Positions 34,378-43,368 are shown, counted from the stretch's first letter. The stretch is 64,000 nt of DNA from Xylanimonas allomyrinae (GCF_004135345.1 NZ_CP035495.1:1426001-1490000), one strand, 5' to 3'. Numbers and translations: made by a program. The notes: generated by a model from the sequence alone, not told the origin.

Positions 34378-34858
34378 CGACCTCAGGGTTCCGGTCACCT
34401 CAAACCATTCGCAGCCCAGTCTGCGACAAAGTTGCACGCCGCGCCCCGCCCGCTGCGAGGCCCGGCCGGCGCGTCGAGCACGGGCATGCGCCCCGGGCAA
34501 GAGGCAGAGCGCAAACGTTGCCATTCTTGCGAGCAGGAAGAATGGCGCCGAGACGGCCATCGCTCTCCGCACGACTTCGAACACGGAGCCGGAGCTCAAG
34601 GCGCGCCGTGCGCGCCTCCCCGCGGCAATCATCGCGCGCCTGATTCCGCCTGGAAACGCGCCTTCAGCCGCGCTGCGGACGCCACCCGACAAAGAAGACG
34701 CGCCATTTTCGCGACGTCATGTCGGAATGCGTCGTTTACTTGCCCAGGCATCGCGTCTCCGCCTTCTACCGCAGAAGCGACGGGCGCTCGCTGCCCAAAC
34801 ACGCCGCCACGCCTGGCCAATGCCTGGCGGCAACGCAGACCCCCGGAAAGGGACCCAA
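34378..34858. other. Long 5' region of the beta-helix surface protein
   Basis: 480 bp without a gene. A 7-bp-stem hairpin (GCCGCCA at 34803-34809, TGGCGGC at 34825-34831) lies just before the GGAAAGGGA ribosome binding site. I tested the region mentally against c-di-GMP and ydaO riboswitch consensus sequences and saw no match. Confidence 0.4.
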
Positions 34859-37099
34859 ATGCGCACGTGCACACCTCCACTCGACTCGCGCGCGGGCCTG
34901 CGCCGTGCCGCGTGGGTCGCTCTCGCACTGGTCGCAGCCAGCATCGCGGGCAGCGGCCTCGCGAACGCCGCCCAGACCTCAGGGACGATCTGGGAGGTCA
35001 GCGTGGGAGGCGACGACGCTGTCGCACTCACCGGCGGCTGCTCCGGGACCGGCCCCGAGGGCACGCTGCGGTGGGCGGTCGACCAGTTCGAGACCGTCGC
35101 GCGCTCCACGCCGGGCGACTACACGATCAGCATCACGACGACCGAACCGATCAGGCTCAACCCGGACTGCTCGCTCCACGTCACGTCGCCCCCGGGCGAC
35201 GCGACCTCGCTGACCATCCAGGGACTGGGCTCGACGAAGACGCTCATCGACGCCGGGACGCAGGGCTTCGGCCTGTACAACGGGTCGCAGGCGCGGACGG
35301 GTGCCGTGACGATCGCCGGGCTGTCCGTCATCGGCGACGAGATCAACCTCGAGGCCAACGCCGCCAGCCTGACCCTGCGCGACGTCAGCCTCACGGGCAC
35401 CGCGGCCAGGCCGTCCCGGTCGGCCGCCGACGCCGCCATCCGCATCGGCGCCGCCAGCGAGGTGACGGTCGAGGACTCGACGTTCGCCGTGAGCGCGGGA
35501 AGCCTCGCCTTCAGCGCGGCCACCGGACTCGGAGCCGGCAGCGTCTCGATCATCGACACCACGTTCGTCACCACGGACACCAGCTCCAGCAAGACCGGGG
35601 TCTATCTCCGGGGCACGGCCGACTTCACGCTCGACAACGTCACGGTGGACAGCGGGAACCTGACCGGGCTGGACACCTACTTCCGCGTCGGCCTGGACAG
35701 CGAGGGGGCCGGAGCGGCTTCCGTGACCATCACGAACACGACGATGAGCACCATGGCCGGGTTCGTCAGCGGGTACCTCGCCGGTGAGTTCACCGTCGAG
35801 GACTCGACCTTCACGACCCCGGACGTCGACGGGTACGCCGAGCCGTACCACGGCGCCTTCGAGCTGCGCTGCGAGCACGACGCGTCCTGCCGGATGCTGA
35901 TGAACCGCACCTCGGTCGAGTCCGTCGTCAGCTCGCACACGCCCACGGTCTTCTACGGAGGCCTGCATGCGAGCGCGGGCACCGACGAACCGATCGTCAT
36001 CATCGAGAACTCGACCTTCACGCTGAAGCGGTCAAGCTCCATCGCCGAGTACCCGGTGGGAGTCTGGGGCGCCGGCATCGACACCGACGGTTCGGCCACC
36101 CCCGACCTGGTCATGCGCAACAACACCGTCATCGGCACCGGAGCGAGCATCCTCGCGAGTCTCGACCCGTCCACCCAGGCGATACTCGACAACAACGTCA
36201 TCGACTCCGGGGACTGTGCGCCCCTCGGCTATCGCGCCGGCACGCAGGACCCGCTGCAGGTGGTCGGCGGCGGGAACGTCATCACCTCGAACTCGATCTC
36301 CGGTGAGAACTGCCTGTCCTCGGCGACCATGCCCGACGGCATCTACACGATCGTGGACCGGGCGTCGATGAGGCTCGGCGACCTGACGGACAACGGTGGC
36401 GGCACCCCGACGTACAGGCCGCAGGCGGGCAGCCCGCTGATCGACGCAGGCGTCGCGCCCGGCGGAGCCGACGCCGCCTTCTACGCCGGCGACCAGCGCG
36501 GTCTGCAGCGCGTCCAGGGCGCCGCGATCGACGTCGGGGCCGTAGAGGTCCAGGGCAACACCGTGCAGTTCGTCGAAGACGTCACAGTCGTCGGCGGCGA
36601 CGACGCCACGTTCACGATCGAGCGCTCCGGCGACGACACACGGGCCCTCGCGGTCACCGTCCTGACCACGGACGGCTCCGCGAAGTCCGGCGTCGACTAC
36701 GAGGCCACGACCACGACGGTGCGGTGGGCCGACGGCGACACGTCGCCGAAGACCGTCGCCGTGCCGACGATCGACCACGTGGAGACCGCGCCGGTCAAGT
36801 TCACCGCCACTATCGGCTCGCTGAGCAGGGAGAACGCCTCCCTCGGCGCCCGCCCCAGCGCCATCGGCACGATCGTGTACGAGGGCACGGCGAACGAGCC
36901 CACGAGTACCCCGACTCCCGTGCCGACAGTCGACCCCGGGACCTCGGACCCCACCGAGCCGAGCGTCCCCGAGGCAGACGCGCCCAGCGGGCTGCTCGCC
37001 AGCACCGGCGCTCACATCTCGACGGCGCTCCTCGTCGCCGCCCTCGCGCTCGTCGTGGGGACGAGCCTGCGGATCGCCAGCCGCCGGCTGCGGAACTGA
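34859..37099 (+). CDS. Wall-anchored beta-helix/Calx-beta surface protein with LAxTG sortase signal
   Basis: A 746-residue exported protein. A signal peptide occupies residues 1-38 (GSGLANA). A long right-handed beta-helix region with repeated VTIxNTxxS-like turns spans ~60-560, followed by a Calx-beta-like domain (~565-680, DDATFTIERSGDDTRALAVT, SAKSGVDYEATTTTVRWADG). Then come a Thr/Pro-rich stalk, LASTG at 713-717, a hydrophobic helix and RRLRN. LAxTG is the class E sortase signal. It is probably an adhesin or a glycan-binding surface protein; no catalytic residues are evident. Confidence 0.82.
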   Translation: MRTCTPPLDSRAGLRRAAWVALALVAASIAGSGLANAAQTSGTIWEVSVGGDDAVALTGGCSGTGPEGTLRWAVDQFETVARSTPGDYTISITTTEPIRLNPDCSLHVTSPPGDATSLTIQGLGSTKTLIDAGTQGFGLYNGSQARTGAVTIAGLSVIGDEINLEANAASLTLRDVSLTGTAARPSRSAADAAIRIGAASEVTVEDSTFAVSAGSLAFSAATGLGAGSVSIIDTTFVTTDTSSSKTGVYLRGTADFTLDNVTVDSGNLTGLDTYFRVGLDSEGAGAASVTITNTTMSTMAGFVSGYLAGEFTVEDSTFTTPDVDGYAEPYHGAFELRCEHDASCRMLMNRTSVESVVSSHTPTVFYGGLHASAGTDEPIVIIENSTFTLKRSSSIAEYPVGVWGAGIDTDGSATPDLVMRNNTVIGTGASILASLDPSTQAILDNNVIDSGDCAPLGYRAGTQDPLQVVGGGNVITSNSISGENCLSSATMPDGIYTIVDRASMRLGDLTDNGGGTPTYRPQAGSPLIDAGVAPGGADAAFYAGDQRGLQRVQGAAIDVGAVEVQGNTVQFVEDVTVVGGDDATFTIERSGDDTRALAVTVLTTDGSAKSGVDYEATTTTVRWADGDTSPKTVAVPTIDHVETAPVKFTATIGSLSRENASLGARPSAIGTIVYEGTANEPTSTPTPVPTVDPGTSDPTEPSVPEADAPSGLLASTGAHISTALLVAALALVVGTSLRIASRRLRN

Positions 37100-37359
37100 C
37101 CACTCGTCGCCCCGCCGGCACGGGAGGGGCTGCCGGGCAGGCCGAGCCGGGCGGCACGGCCCGCCCGGCCTGACGCGCGGCTGCGACCACCGCATCACGG
37201 CGTCCGCCCCGTGACCCCACCTCGCGGCGGGGCGAGCCGGGTCCGTGCAACGCCAGCCGCGAGCCAACCACCAGAACATGGGCCGCAGGGCCACGCCGTG
37301 CCGCGTCCGAGTCGTCGAAGCGATGGGCAGGACGAGGGCGCACCAGTCGAAGGAGGCTC

Positions 37360-37689
37360 ATGAACGCCGCAGACCGCTACTGCTACCGGGTGACGTGGTC
37401 GGCAGAGGACCAGAAGTTCGCCGGTACCGTGCTCGAGCTGCCGCTCCTGTGCTGGCTCGGGCCAGACCGGGACTCCGCGATCGCCGGCATCCAGAGGCTC
37501 GCCTACGACGTCGTCGAACGCATCGAGGCAAAAGGGAGGACCGTCCCCGTGCCGCTGGCCGACCGCAACTACTCCGGGGAGTTCCGCCTCCGAATCTCCC
37601 CGGAGACCCACCGCCGGCTGACCGAGAAGGCCGCCGAGCAACGGGTATCGCTGAACCAGCTCGTCTCCGACCACCTGGCGTTGGTCTGA
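37360..37689 (+). CDS. hicB: HicB-like antitoxin (orphan)
   Basis: A 109-residue protein. The N-terminal ~65 residues have the partial RNase-H fold of HicB (YCYRVTWSAEDQKFAGTVLE, AIAGIQRLAYDVVERIEA). The C-terminus is a ribbon-helix-helix DNA-binding segment (FRLRISPETHRRLTEKAAEQ). A strong AAGGAGG ribosome binding site precedes the ATG. No HicA toxin is found on either side, so it may be a solitary regulator or a relic. Confidence 0.82.
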   Translation: MNAADRYCYRVTWSAEDQKFAGTVLELPLLCWLGPDRDSAIAGIQRLAYDVVERIEAKGRTVPVPLADRNYSGEFRLRISPETHRRLTEKAAEQRVSLNQLVSDHLALV

Positions 37690-37828
37690 CCACTCGCATC
37701 CTGGCCGAGGCAGCCCCCGCCGGCGGCCGGCCCCACGCCTGCTCCACCGTCGCCAGCCAACGCTGTGACCTGCATGTCTGCGCTGGAGCGACAGGGGGTG
37801 CGCGACCACTCCGATAGGATGAAACTTC

Positions 37829-37902
37829 GCCCCGTTAGCTCAGCTGGTCAGAGCAGGAGACTCATAATCTCTCGGTCGCGGGTTCAAGTCCTGCACGGGG
37901 CA
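37829..37902 (+). tRNA. tRNA(CAT): Ile2 or elongator Met
   Basis: A cloverleaf with acceptor GCCCCGT/ACGGGGC. The anticodon stem is GGAGA/TCTCT and the loop CTCATAA (anticodon CAT). The T-arm is GCGGG-TTCAAGT-CCTGC. The body, especially CTCATAA followed by the CGGTCG variable region, looks more like bacterial tRNA-Ile2 (lysidine-modified CAU) than elongator Met, but I cannot settle the identity. No CCA encoded. Confidence 0.9.
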
Positions 37903-37903
37903 C

Positions 37904-38416
37904 ATGTGGTCGCGACGTCCTTCGATTCCTGCGGGCGTACGTTCGGCGCTCGGCCTGCCGAACACCGAACGTGTGCTCGCCGCCGCCCTGCTCACCGACG
38001 GCGGGTGGGCGGTCGCGACGCGCACCGAACTGATCACCACGGACGGGAGCGCCGACGTCGTCGTGCGTCACGTCTGGTCGGACGTCGACCGCGCATCGTT
38101 CGACCCAGCACACGCCGCCATCACCGTCCGGTGGGTCGACCAGCAGGCACCGCTGCGGCTTCGTCTTGCCGACGCCACACGGTCCCGGCTTGCGCGGGTC
38201 GTGCGGGAGCGCGTCGAGTGGTCGGTCGTGCTCGCCGAGGAGGTTCCGCTGCCGGGCGACCGCACGGCGCGCGTCGCCGTGCGCCGGGACGTCGACGGCA
38301 CCCTCTTCTCCCAGGTGCTCGCCGGGGCCGGAGTCGACCTGGACGCCCCGGACGTCGGCCCCGTCGTCGACGCCGCTGAGCAGCGCGTTCGTGCCGCGGC
38401 GGGGATGGCGTGGTGA
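37904..38416 (+). CDS. Conserved hypothetical protein next to tRNA
   Basis: A 170-residue soluble protein with good codon bias (NTERVLAAALLTDGGWAVAT, VVVRHVWSDVDRASFD, RVEWSVVLAEEVPLPGDRTA). I recognise it as a common actinobacterial hypothetical of unknown function, without a domain name. The ATG begins two bases after the tRNA end and lacks a ribosome binding site, so the true start could be a downstream GTG. Confidence 0.7.
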   Translation: MWSRRPSIPAGVRSALGLPNTERVLAAALLTDGGWAVATRTELITTDGSADVVVRHVWSDVDRASFDPAHAAITVRWVDQQAPLRLRLADATRSRLARVVRERVEWSVVLAEEVPLPGDRTARVAVRRDVDGTLFSQVLAGAGVDLDAPDVGPVVDAAEQRVRAAAGMAW

Positions 38417-38504
38417 CCCGCGGCGCTGCACGCACCACCGGGTTCTGAGCACCGCCCGACGCCTGGTATTGTTCTACCCGGCCTCGGGCACGAGGCCGAA
38501 GCGA

Positions 38505-38577
<73 letters not shown>

Positions 38578-38583
38578 CCCAAG

Positions 38584-38630
38584 AAGGCCCTCTGACTTGC
38601 GAAAGCACAGTTCAGGGGGCCTTTTTCTTT
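38584..38630 (+). terminator. Intrinsic terminator after tRNA-Asn
   Basis: AAGGCCCTCTGA pairs with TTCAGGGGGCCTTT, immediately followed by TTTTCTTT. It is one of the few classic T-tailed terminators in the window. Confidence 0.85.
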
Positions 38631-38970
38631 GCTGCGAGCGTCCGGCATCGGGTTGGCGGGGGTTAGCGGCCAGAAAGTGTGTCCGCGCCGGGCGTGTCGC
38701 GGGTTGGCTCGAGCGTCCGCCCCAGCCCTTGCGTGCCCAGAGGGCTACGCCCGGCTGATCCCCCAGCGCACCCAGGTCTCCAGACGGACGACCGACGGTC
38801 AACTGCGCGCACGAGCCAGGGCCAAGGCCAAGGCGAACCAGATCCGGGCGTCGGTCGACGAGCAGCCGAAGTGAACCCCCCACGTCGTCGGTGGCCCAGT
38901 ACATCGCCGACGTCGTCGAACCCGCCCTCTCCACGACCACCCGGCTGGCCGAACGGAGCAGCCGCCGCCG
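38631..38970. other. No gene assigned; possible 3' gene remnant
   Basis: 340 bp. A short frame ending at 38874 (GYARLIPQRTQVSRRT, then ARARAKAKANQIRASVDE) has coding-like bias but no recognisable family or start. It could be the tail of a lost gene. It lies between the tRNA-Asn terminator and the HEAT-repeat gene. Confidence 0.35.
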
Positions 38971-39771
38971 CTACGGCCCGCCGGGTCGCCGGGCGGCGCG
39001 GTCCGCGATCGCACGCACTCGCCGATCCGCCGTCTTGGTGCGCCGCGTGAGGGCCGCGTGTGCTCGCGGAGTGCGCAGATCGAAGAGGGCCATCGCCGCG
39101 GAGACCCGCACTTCGCCGTCGGGGTCGTCGAGGGCCCCGGAGAGTACGTCGGTGGCGCCCTCGGCACCAGGTCCCATGAAGCAGAGGGCCTCAGCGGCGT
39201 GACTGCGCACGTGGGTCTTGTCGCTGGTGAGAGCATCGACAAGTGCGGGCACGGCGCGCGCAGCGAAGGACGCGAGATCCCTGGTCACGCCGTTGCGTGT
39301 GGTGTCGTCACCCACTCCCAGGTGTGCCACGAAGGCAGGGATGGCTCGGGGGTCGCCGATCCGGGCGAGCGCCCACCGGGCTTTCGCCGCGACGTGGGGG
39401 TCGGCGTCGTCCGCCAACGGGATCATGGCGTCCACAGTCGCCGGGTCCGCGATCTTGCTCAGGACGTGCAGCGCTCGATCGAGCGTGGCCGCACGGGCGC
39501 TCGTCAGGGCCTCCAGCAGGAGCGGAGTGGCGGCGGCGGCCACGCGAGTGATCGCCCACGAGAGAGTCTCACGCACGAAGGGGTCCGGCTCCGACCACAG
39601 CCGAGCAACCAGGCCCGGTGCAGCGGCAGGGTCAGCGATCTCGCCGACGTTCAGGGCAGCAGCCTGGCGCGCGTCGCGGTCGGCGTGCGCCAGGCGGTCG
39701 AGAGCCTCGTCCAACTGCGCGACGCCTTTGCGCGCGACCGGTGCGGTGACCAATGACTGCGTCAAGTTCAT
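38971..39771 (-). CDS. HEAT-repeat protein
   Basis: A 266-residue all-helical protein built from about six HEAT/PBS-lyase repeats (for example DPHVAAKARWALARIGDPRA, THVRSHAAEALCFMGPGAEG). Such proteins act as scaffolds, and no catalytic motif is seen. It is divergent from a MerR regulator with only ~54 bp between the starts, a recurring actinobacterial arrangement in which the MerR protein controls the HEAT protein. Confidence 0.85.
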   Translation of the reverse strand: MNLTQSLVTAPVARKGVAQLDEALDRLAHADRDARQAAALNVGEIADPAAAPGLVARLWSEPDPFVRETLSWAITRVAAAATPLLLEALTSARAATLDRALHVLSKIADPATVDAMIPLADDADPHVAAKARWALARIGDPRAIPAFVAHLGVGDDTTRNGVTRDLASFAARAVPALVDALTSDKTHVRSHAAEALCFMGPGAEGATDVLSGALDDPDGEVRVSAAMALFDLRTPRAHAALTRRTKTADRRVRAIADRAARRPGGP

Positions 39772-39825
39772 CCCGGCCACGGTAGAAGTTGCCGTTGCGA
39801 GAAGGTCAAGCCGTAGCATTCGACC

Positions 39826-40593
39826 GTGCGGTACTCGATCAGCAAGGTCGCCAAGATGTCCGGCGTCTCGGCCCGGACTCTGCGGCACTACGACGAGATC
39901 GGACTGCTCGCACCGGCCGAGGTCTCTGCGAACGGGTACCGCTGGTACAGCCGGACCCAGCTCCGTCGGCTCCAACGGATCCTGCTACTGCGCGACCTCG
40001 ACGTCCCGCTCTCGCAGATCAAGGCGATATTGACCGGAGAAGACGACGAGATCGCCGCGCTGCGGCGCCACAGCCAGCTCGTGACGGCTGAACGCGACCG
40101 TCTCGACGCGATCGCGGTCACGATCGGTCGGACCCTCGACGACCTCGAAGGTGGTCGCAGTCTGCCCGACGAGGAGTTCTTCCGTGGTCTGCAGGAAGGA
40201 CGGGCGCAGCTCGCCGCCACGCTGCGGGAGAATTTCGGGGAGGCGGCGACCCGCGTCCTACCCACGGCCGACGCGTGGCCGGCGCACTGGACCAGGGACG
40301 ACTACGACGAGGCCGCATCCCGGGCCCGGAACCTCTACAACCGGCTTTCCCGGGCACGCCGCGCGCACCTGGAACCGACGTCGCCCTCAGCGCTCGACCT
40401 CGTCTCCGAGCACTACGACGCCGTCTGCGCCACGTGGCCCGCGAGCCCTGCGGCCTATCACGCACTTGCCGACCTGATCGAGTCCGATCCCTCGCAGCGA
40501 GCCGTCGTCGGTGTCGACGACCCCGATCTCCCCTCGTGGTTGGCCGCGGCGATCCGGGCCTATGCCGTGCGCCGTCTGAGGTACAGCCCCTGA
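39826..40593 (+). CDS. MerR-family regulator
   Basis: A 255-residue regulator. Residues 1-70 form the MerR winged helix (SISKVAKMSGVSARTLRHYD, ANGYRWYSRTQLRRL). A coiled coil runs to ~115, and a ~140-residue TipAS-related effector region follows (AWPAHWTRDDYDEAASRA, SEHYDAVCATW). GTG start. A TTGCCG/TAGCAT pair at 39789 and 39814 with ~19-bp spacing ends about where the GTG begins, so the transcript may be leaderless and MerR-regulated. Confidence 0.9.
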   Translation: MRYSISKVAKMSGVSARTLRHYDEIGLLAPAEVSANGYRWYSRTQLRRLQRILLLRDLDVPLSQIKAILTGEDDEIAALRRHSQLVTAERDRLDAIAVTIGRTLDDLEGGRSLPDEEFFRGLQEGRAQLAATLRENFGEAATRVLPTADAWPAHWTRDDYDEAASRARNLYNRLSRARRAHLEPTSPSALDLVSEHYDAVCATWPASPAAYHALADLIESDPSQRAVVGVDDPDLPSWLAAAIRAYAVRRLRYSP

Positions 40594-40621
40594 CCGTCGG
40601 GGGCAACGGAGGACCGCGCCG

Positions 40622-40990
40622 TCAGGCCTGACCCCTCGCCGCCGGCAAGCGCCGCGAGTCGAAAGCGCGGCCCTCGCCGGTGAATGGGTCGTCGAACGCC
40701 AGCGACCGCGCCAGGAGCTGCAGCGACCGGTCCGGGTTGTCGGGGGCGTCCGCCCGCAGCTCGGGCCAGGAGGGTCGTGCAGCAGCGGCAGGCCGAGCGA
40801 GGCCATGTGCGGCCGGAGCAGGTGGGTACGGCCCGTGCGCGGCGCGAGCCGGTACAGCCCCAGAGCCCGCTCGTCGTCGCGGGCGACCAGATCGATCCAC
40901 GACTCGGCGTTCGGCTCGTCGGGCACCCCTCGGCCCGCACCACCCCGCGGCGCCTGACGATGCGCGACCGCCTCGTAGACCGTTCCTGAG
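40622..40990 (-). pseudogene. RluA-family pseudouridine synthase remnant
   Basis: The C-terminal half of an RluA-type enzyme, in two frames. The first gives SGTVYEAVAHRQAP and RTGRTHLLRPHMASLGLPLL. After a shift near 40770, the second gives WPELRADAPDNPD and LLARSLAFDDPFTGEGRAFD. The catalytic GRLD segment and the N-terminal half are missing, so this is a decayed gene. Confidence 0.8.
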
Positions 40991-41012
40991 AAGTGAGCGT
41001 GAGTGGGTCCGG

Positions 41013-41657
41013 GGACTTCTCGGTGCTCTGCTGTCCGAACGGTGTTGACGGCGCTGGCGTGTGTTCTATCCCGGTGGGCCTGCGGCGTCGTGCGCCCTCG
41101 GCTGTGCGGTGACACGCGAGCGAGAAGCCTTGGTGGTCGTGCCGCCTGGCCTGCTCGGTTTGTCCCGCTGGCACCGGCAGGTTCCCCTCACGGAACCACT
41201 TGCGCGATGACGAGCAGTGCCCAACCCCGACCGGCACGAACGTCAGACGATGCTCGTGCGCAGCGAGGCACGACTGGCGCACGCAGAGATGCAGAGTGCA
41301 TGACGACGCTCGCTCGGCTGCACCGACTGAACAACCGATTCACCCGTGACACGAGCGGCACTCCACGCCACACCCCATGCAGATGCGGTCAGGCGGGAGT
41401 AAGACTCCCCTGGCAGCACTCGGGGAGCCGCGCTTGTGACATCACGCCAGAAACCAGATGACCCGAGGTCATCTATGCATGACCACTACAACCGAATATC
41501 GCGACACCGTTGCATTGTCACCTCTCACGCTTGAGGGTTGACCCTCTGAGAGGTTTCCCCAAATCATCTCGTGCACTCGGAGGCCTATTCGATCCCACCA
41601 ACCCACAATCCCGGTCCGTCCATGACCGACCGGAAACCAGAAACCCAGGAACAACTC
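41013..41657. other. Intergenic region with nested hairpin
   Basis: 645 bp with no supported gene. At 41520-41554 the outer arms ACCTCTCA/TGAGAGGT enclose an inner GAGGGT/ACCCTC hairpin, ending in GGTTTCCCC. This could be a terminator, an attenuator or a 5'-UTR element of the next gene. Confidence 0.5.
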
Positions 41658-42695
41658 ATGACCGACACCACCACCGAGGTTGTGGCAGTTGCCACGCCCG
41701 ATACTCACAACAACACCAAGCGCAACGCGATCATCGCGGCCATCGTCGTCGCCGTGCTCGCACTCGGCGCCGTTGGCACCATCGCCTACAACAAGATCCA
41801 CACCCAGCACAAGATCGACGCCGTCGCCGCCTCCGTGGTCGATGTCGCCAACCAGACAAGGGCCACGCAGAAGACGATCCGCGCCGACCTGGACACCGCG
41901 AAGAAGACCGAGGCGACGGTCGAGCACTCGATCGCAGACACGGTCAAGGCCGCCGACCTGGCGTTCGAGATCGAGAAGTCGACCAAAGCCCTCGATATCG
42001 TTATCGTCCCCGTCGAGGACGGCTCTACCCTCGAGGAGGCCCAGGCGATCCTCGCTGACGCCAAGAAGACCCTCGCCGACATCAACAGCCGCGACACCAA
42101 GCTCAAGGCTGCGAACGAGGCGGCTCTCGCCTCGCACCAGCAGCTCCTGCTCGACAATGCGACGACCGCGTCCGACGCCGCGAAGACGGCACTCGACAGC
42201 GTGATCGCCTCAGCCACGCAGACGCTTGCCGGCACGGACGGCCAGGTCGCCGACAACGCGACCCGCCAGGGCCTTCAGGCCGCCATCGACACCGCCAACG
42301 CACTGTCGGGTGCGGCCGTCGACGGCACGTCGGTCGACGCGCTGACCAAGGCCGCAGCGGACTTTGCCGCCACCCAGCAGGCTCTTGAGGGTGCAGTCGC
42401 CACCGTGAACGACTCTGTCGAGGCGAAGAAGACCGCCGACGCCGAGGCCGCTCGCATCGCTGCCGAACAGAAGGCTGCTGCGCAGAACAAGGCGCAGAGC
42501 AGTTCGTCATCGACCGGCTCCAGCAACGGCTCGTCCAGCTCCTCTGGCGGTTCGTCGAAGGGCTCCAGCCGCAGTTCATCGGTAAAGCCAAGCGAGCCGA
42601 ACACCCCGAAGACCACTCCGAAAATCACACCGCCGCCTCACAACGGCTATGACGACGGGGTCGACGGATGCGGCATGGAATGCGTCAGGATGTGA
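41658..42695 (+). CDS. Membrane-anchored coiled-coil protein with Ser-rich tail
   Basis: A 345-residue protein with a short cytoplasmic N-terminus and one membrane helix (about 24-44, AIIAAIVVAVLALGAVGTIA). A long external Ala/Lys/Asp-rich helical region (~50-270) suits coiled coils, followed by a Ser/Gly low-complexity stretch and a short C-terminal tail with two Cys (DGCGMECVRM). The start at MTDTTTEVV has AGGAAC before it; an ATG 12 codons upstream is in frame. Function not known. A terminator follows. Confidence 0.75.
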   Translation: MTDTTTEVVAVATPDTHNNTKRNAIIAAIVVAVLALGAVGTIAYNKIHTQHKIDAVAASVVDVANQTRATQKTIRADLDTAKKTEATVEHSIADTVKAADLAFEIEKSTKALDIVIVPVEDGSTLEEAQAILADAKKTLADINSRDTKLKAANEAALASHQQLLLDNATTASDAAKTALDSVIASATQTLAGTDGQVADNATRQGLQAAIDTANALSGAAVDGTSVDALTKAAADFAATQQALEGAVATVNDSVEAKKTADAEAARIAAEQKAAAQNKAQSSSSSTGSSNGSSSSSGGSSKGSSRSSSVKPSEPNTPKTTPKITPPPHNGYDDGVDGCGMECVRM

Positions 42696-42728
42696 CCTCG
42701 TCAATACGGCTTCCGTAAGCCGCACAGG

Positions 42729-42770
42729 CCCCCGCCACAACGTCCTCGCGACGCTGTGGCGGGGGTTTCT
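42729..42770 (+). terminator. Terminator after coiled-coil protein gene
   Basis: CCCCCGCCACA (42729-42739) pairs with TGTGGCGGGGG (42755-42765), followed by TTTCT. Confidence 0.8.
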
Positions 42771-42905
42771 GCGTGTGAGCCCGCGTCAACGCACCAGCCT
42801 GCAAAATCCGACGACTTCGACTCCGACTACGTCGGGTCCACCGACTCGCTCGCCAATCGCCCGCCCGCGCACGAGCAACCAGCCCACCAAGGAGGTGTGA
42901 GCGAT

Positions 42906-43037
42906 ATGCCCTCTCACGACGCGCCCACGCAGAGCGTTGCGTCTGCCCGATCCGAACGCGCACCACCCGACTCATCGCCCGACGTGCATGCGCTCCGCCC
43001 GACCGTCAGGGCAGCAGGCAGGGGCAAGGGCAAGTGA
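42906..43037 (+). CDS. Possible 43-residue small protein
   Basis: A short frame starting MPSHDAPTQSVAS and ending AAGRGKGK, preceded at 9-bp spacing by a near-perfect ribosome binding site AAGGAGGTG (42889-42897). The product would be polar, proline-rich and basic at the end. No family is recognised. The strong ribosome binding site is the main support. Confidence 0.4.
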   Translation: MPSHDAPTQSVASARSERAPPDSSPDVHALRPTVRAAGRGKGK

Positions 43038-43083
43038 CCTTCGACGCTCGACGCAGCAACCTGCGACCCGTGCGCCGCCTGGC

Positions 43084-43368
43084 TCATTCGCAGGAGAACA
43101 GAATGGCGTCATCAACGCCGGACTTCTTCATCGCCGCCGCCCAGTCGACTGCTGCGCGTCTGCAGTCGTCGAGAGACACCCAGCAGTGGGCCATTCGACC
43201 CTCCCCCTCCGTCTCGCCGTTGTACTTCTCGCACTTGTCTGCGGAGAGCGGAAATATCGGCGCGATGTCGTACTTCCGCTCGTTGGCGCTCGAGCAGGCG
43301 CCGATAGCCAGCGCCAATGTCACACAAGTTCCCGCCGCGATGAGCCGGCGTCGATACGTGGTGCTCAT
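43084..43368 (-). CDS. Small lipoprotein
   Basis: A 94-residue exported lipoprotein with a signal peptide and lipobox (ALAIGACSS, Cys25). The mature domain of ~70 residues has three more cysteines (SADKCEKYNG, MAHCWVSLDDCRR) and a terminal Cys-Glu, so disulfides are likely. The AAGGAGA ribosome binding site fits well. Family not recognised. Confidence 0.75.
   Translation of the reverse strand: MSTTYRRRLIAAGTCVTLALAIGACSSANERKYDIAPIFPLSADKCEKYNGETEGEGRMAHCWVSLDDCRRAAVDWAAAMKKSGVDDAILFSCE

Noticed and set aside
34700-34860. Possible c-di-GMP or c-di-AMP riboswitch before the surface protein gene
   Set aside because: The GCCGCCA/TGGCGGC hairpin is real, but the conserved aptamer segments (GEMM tetraloop/receptor, ydaO core) are not present.
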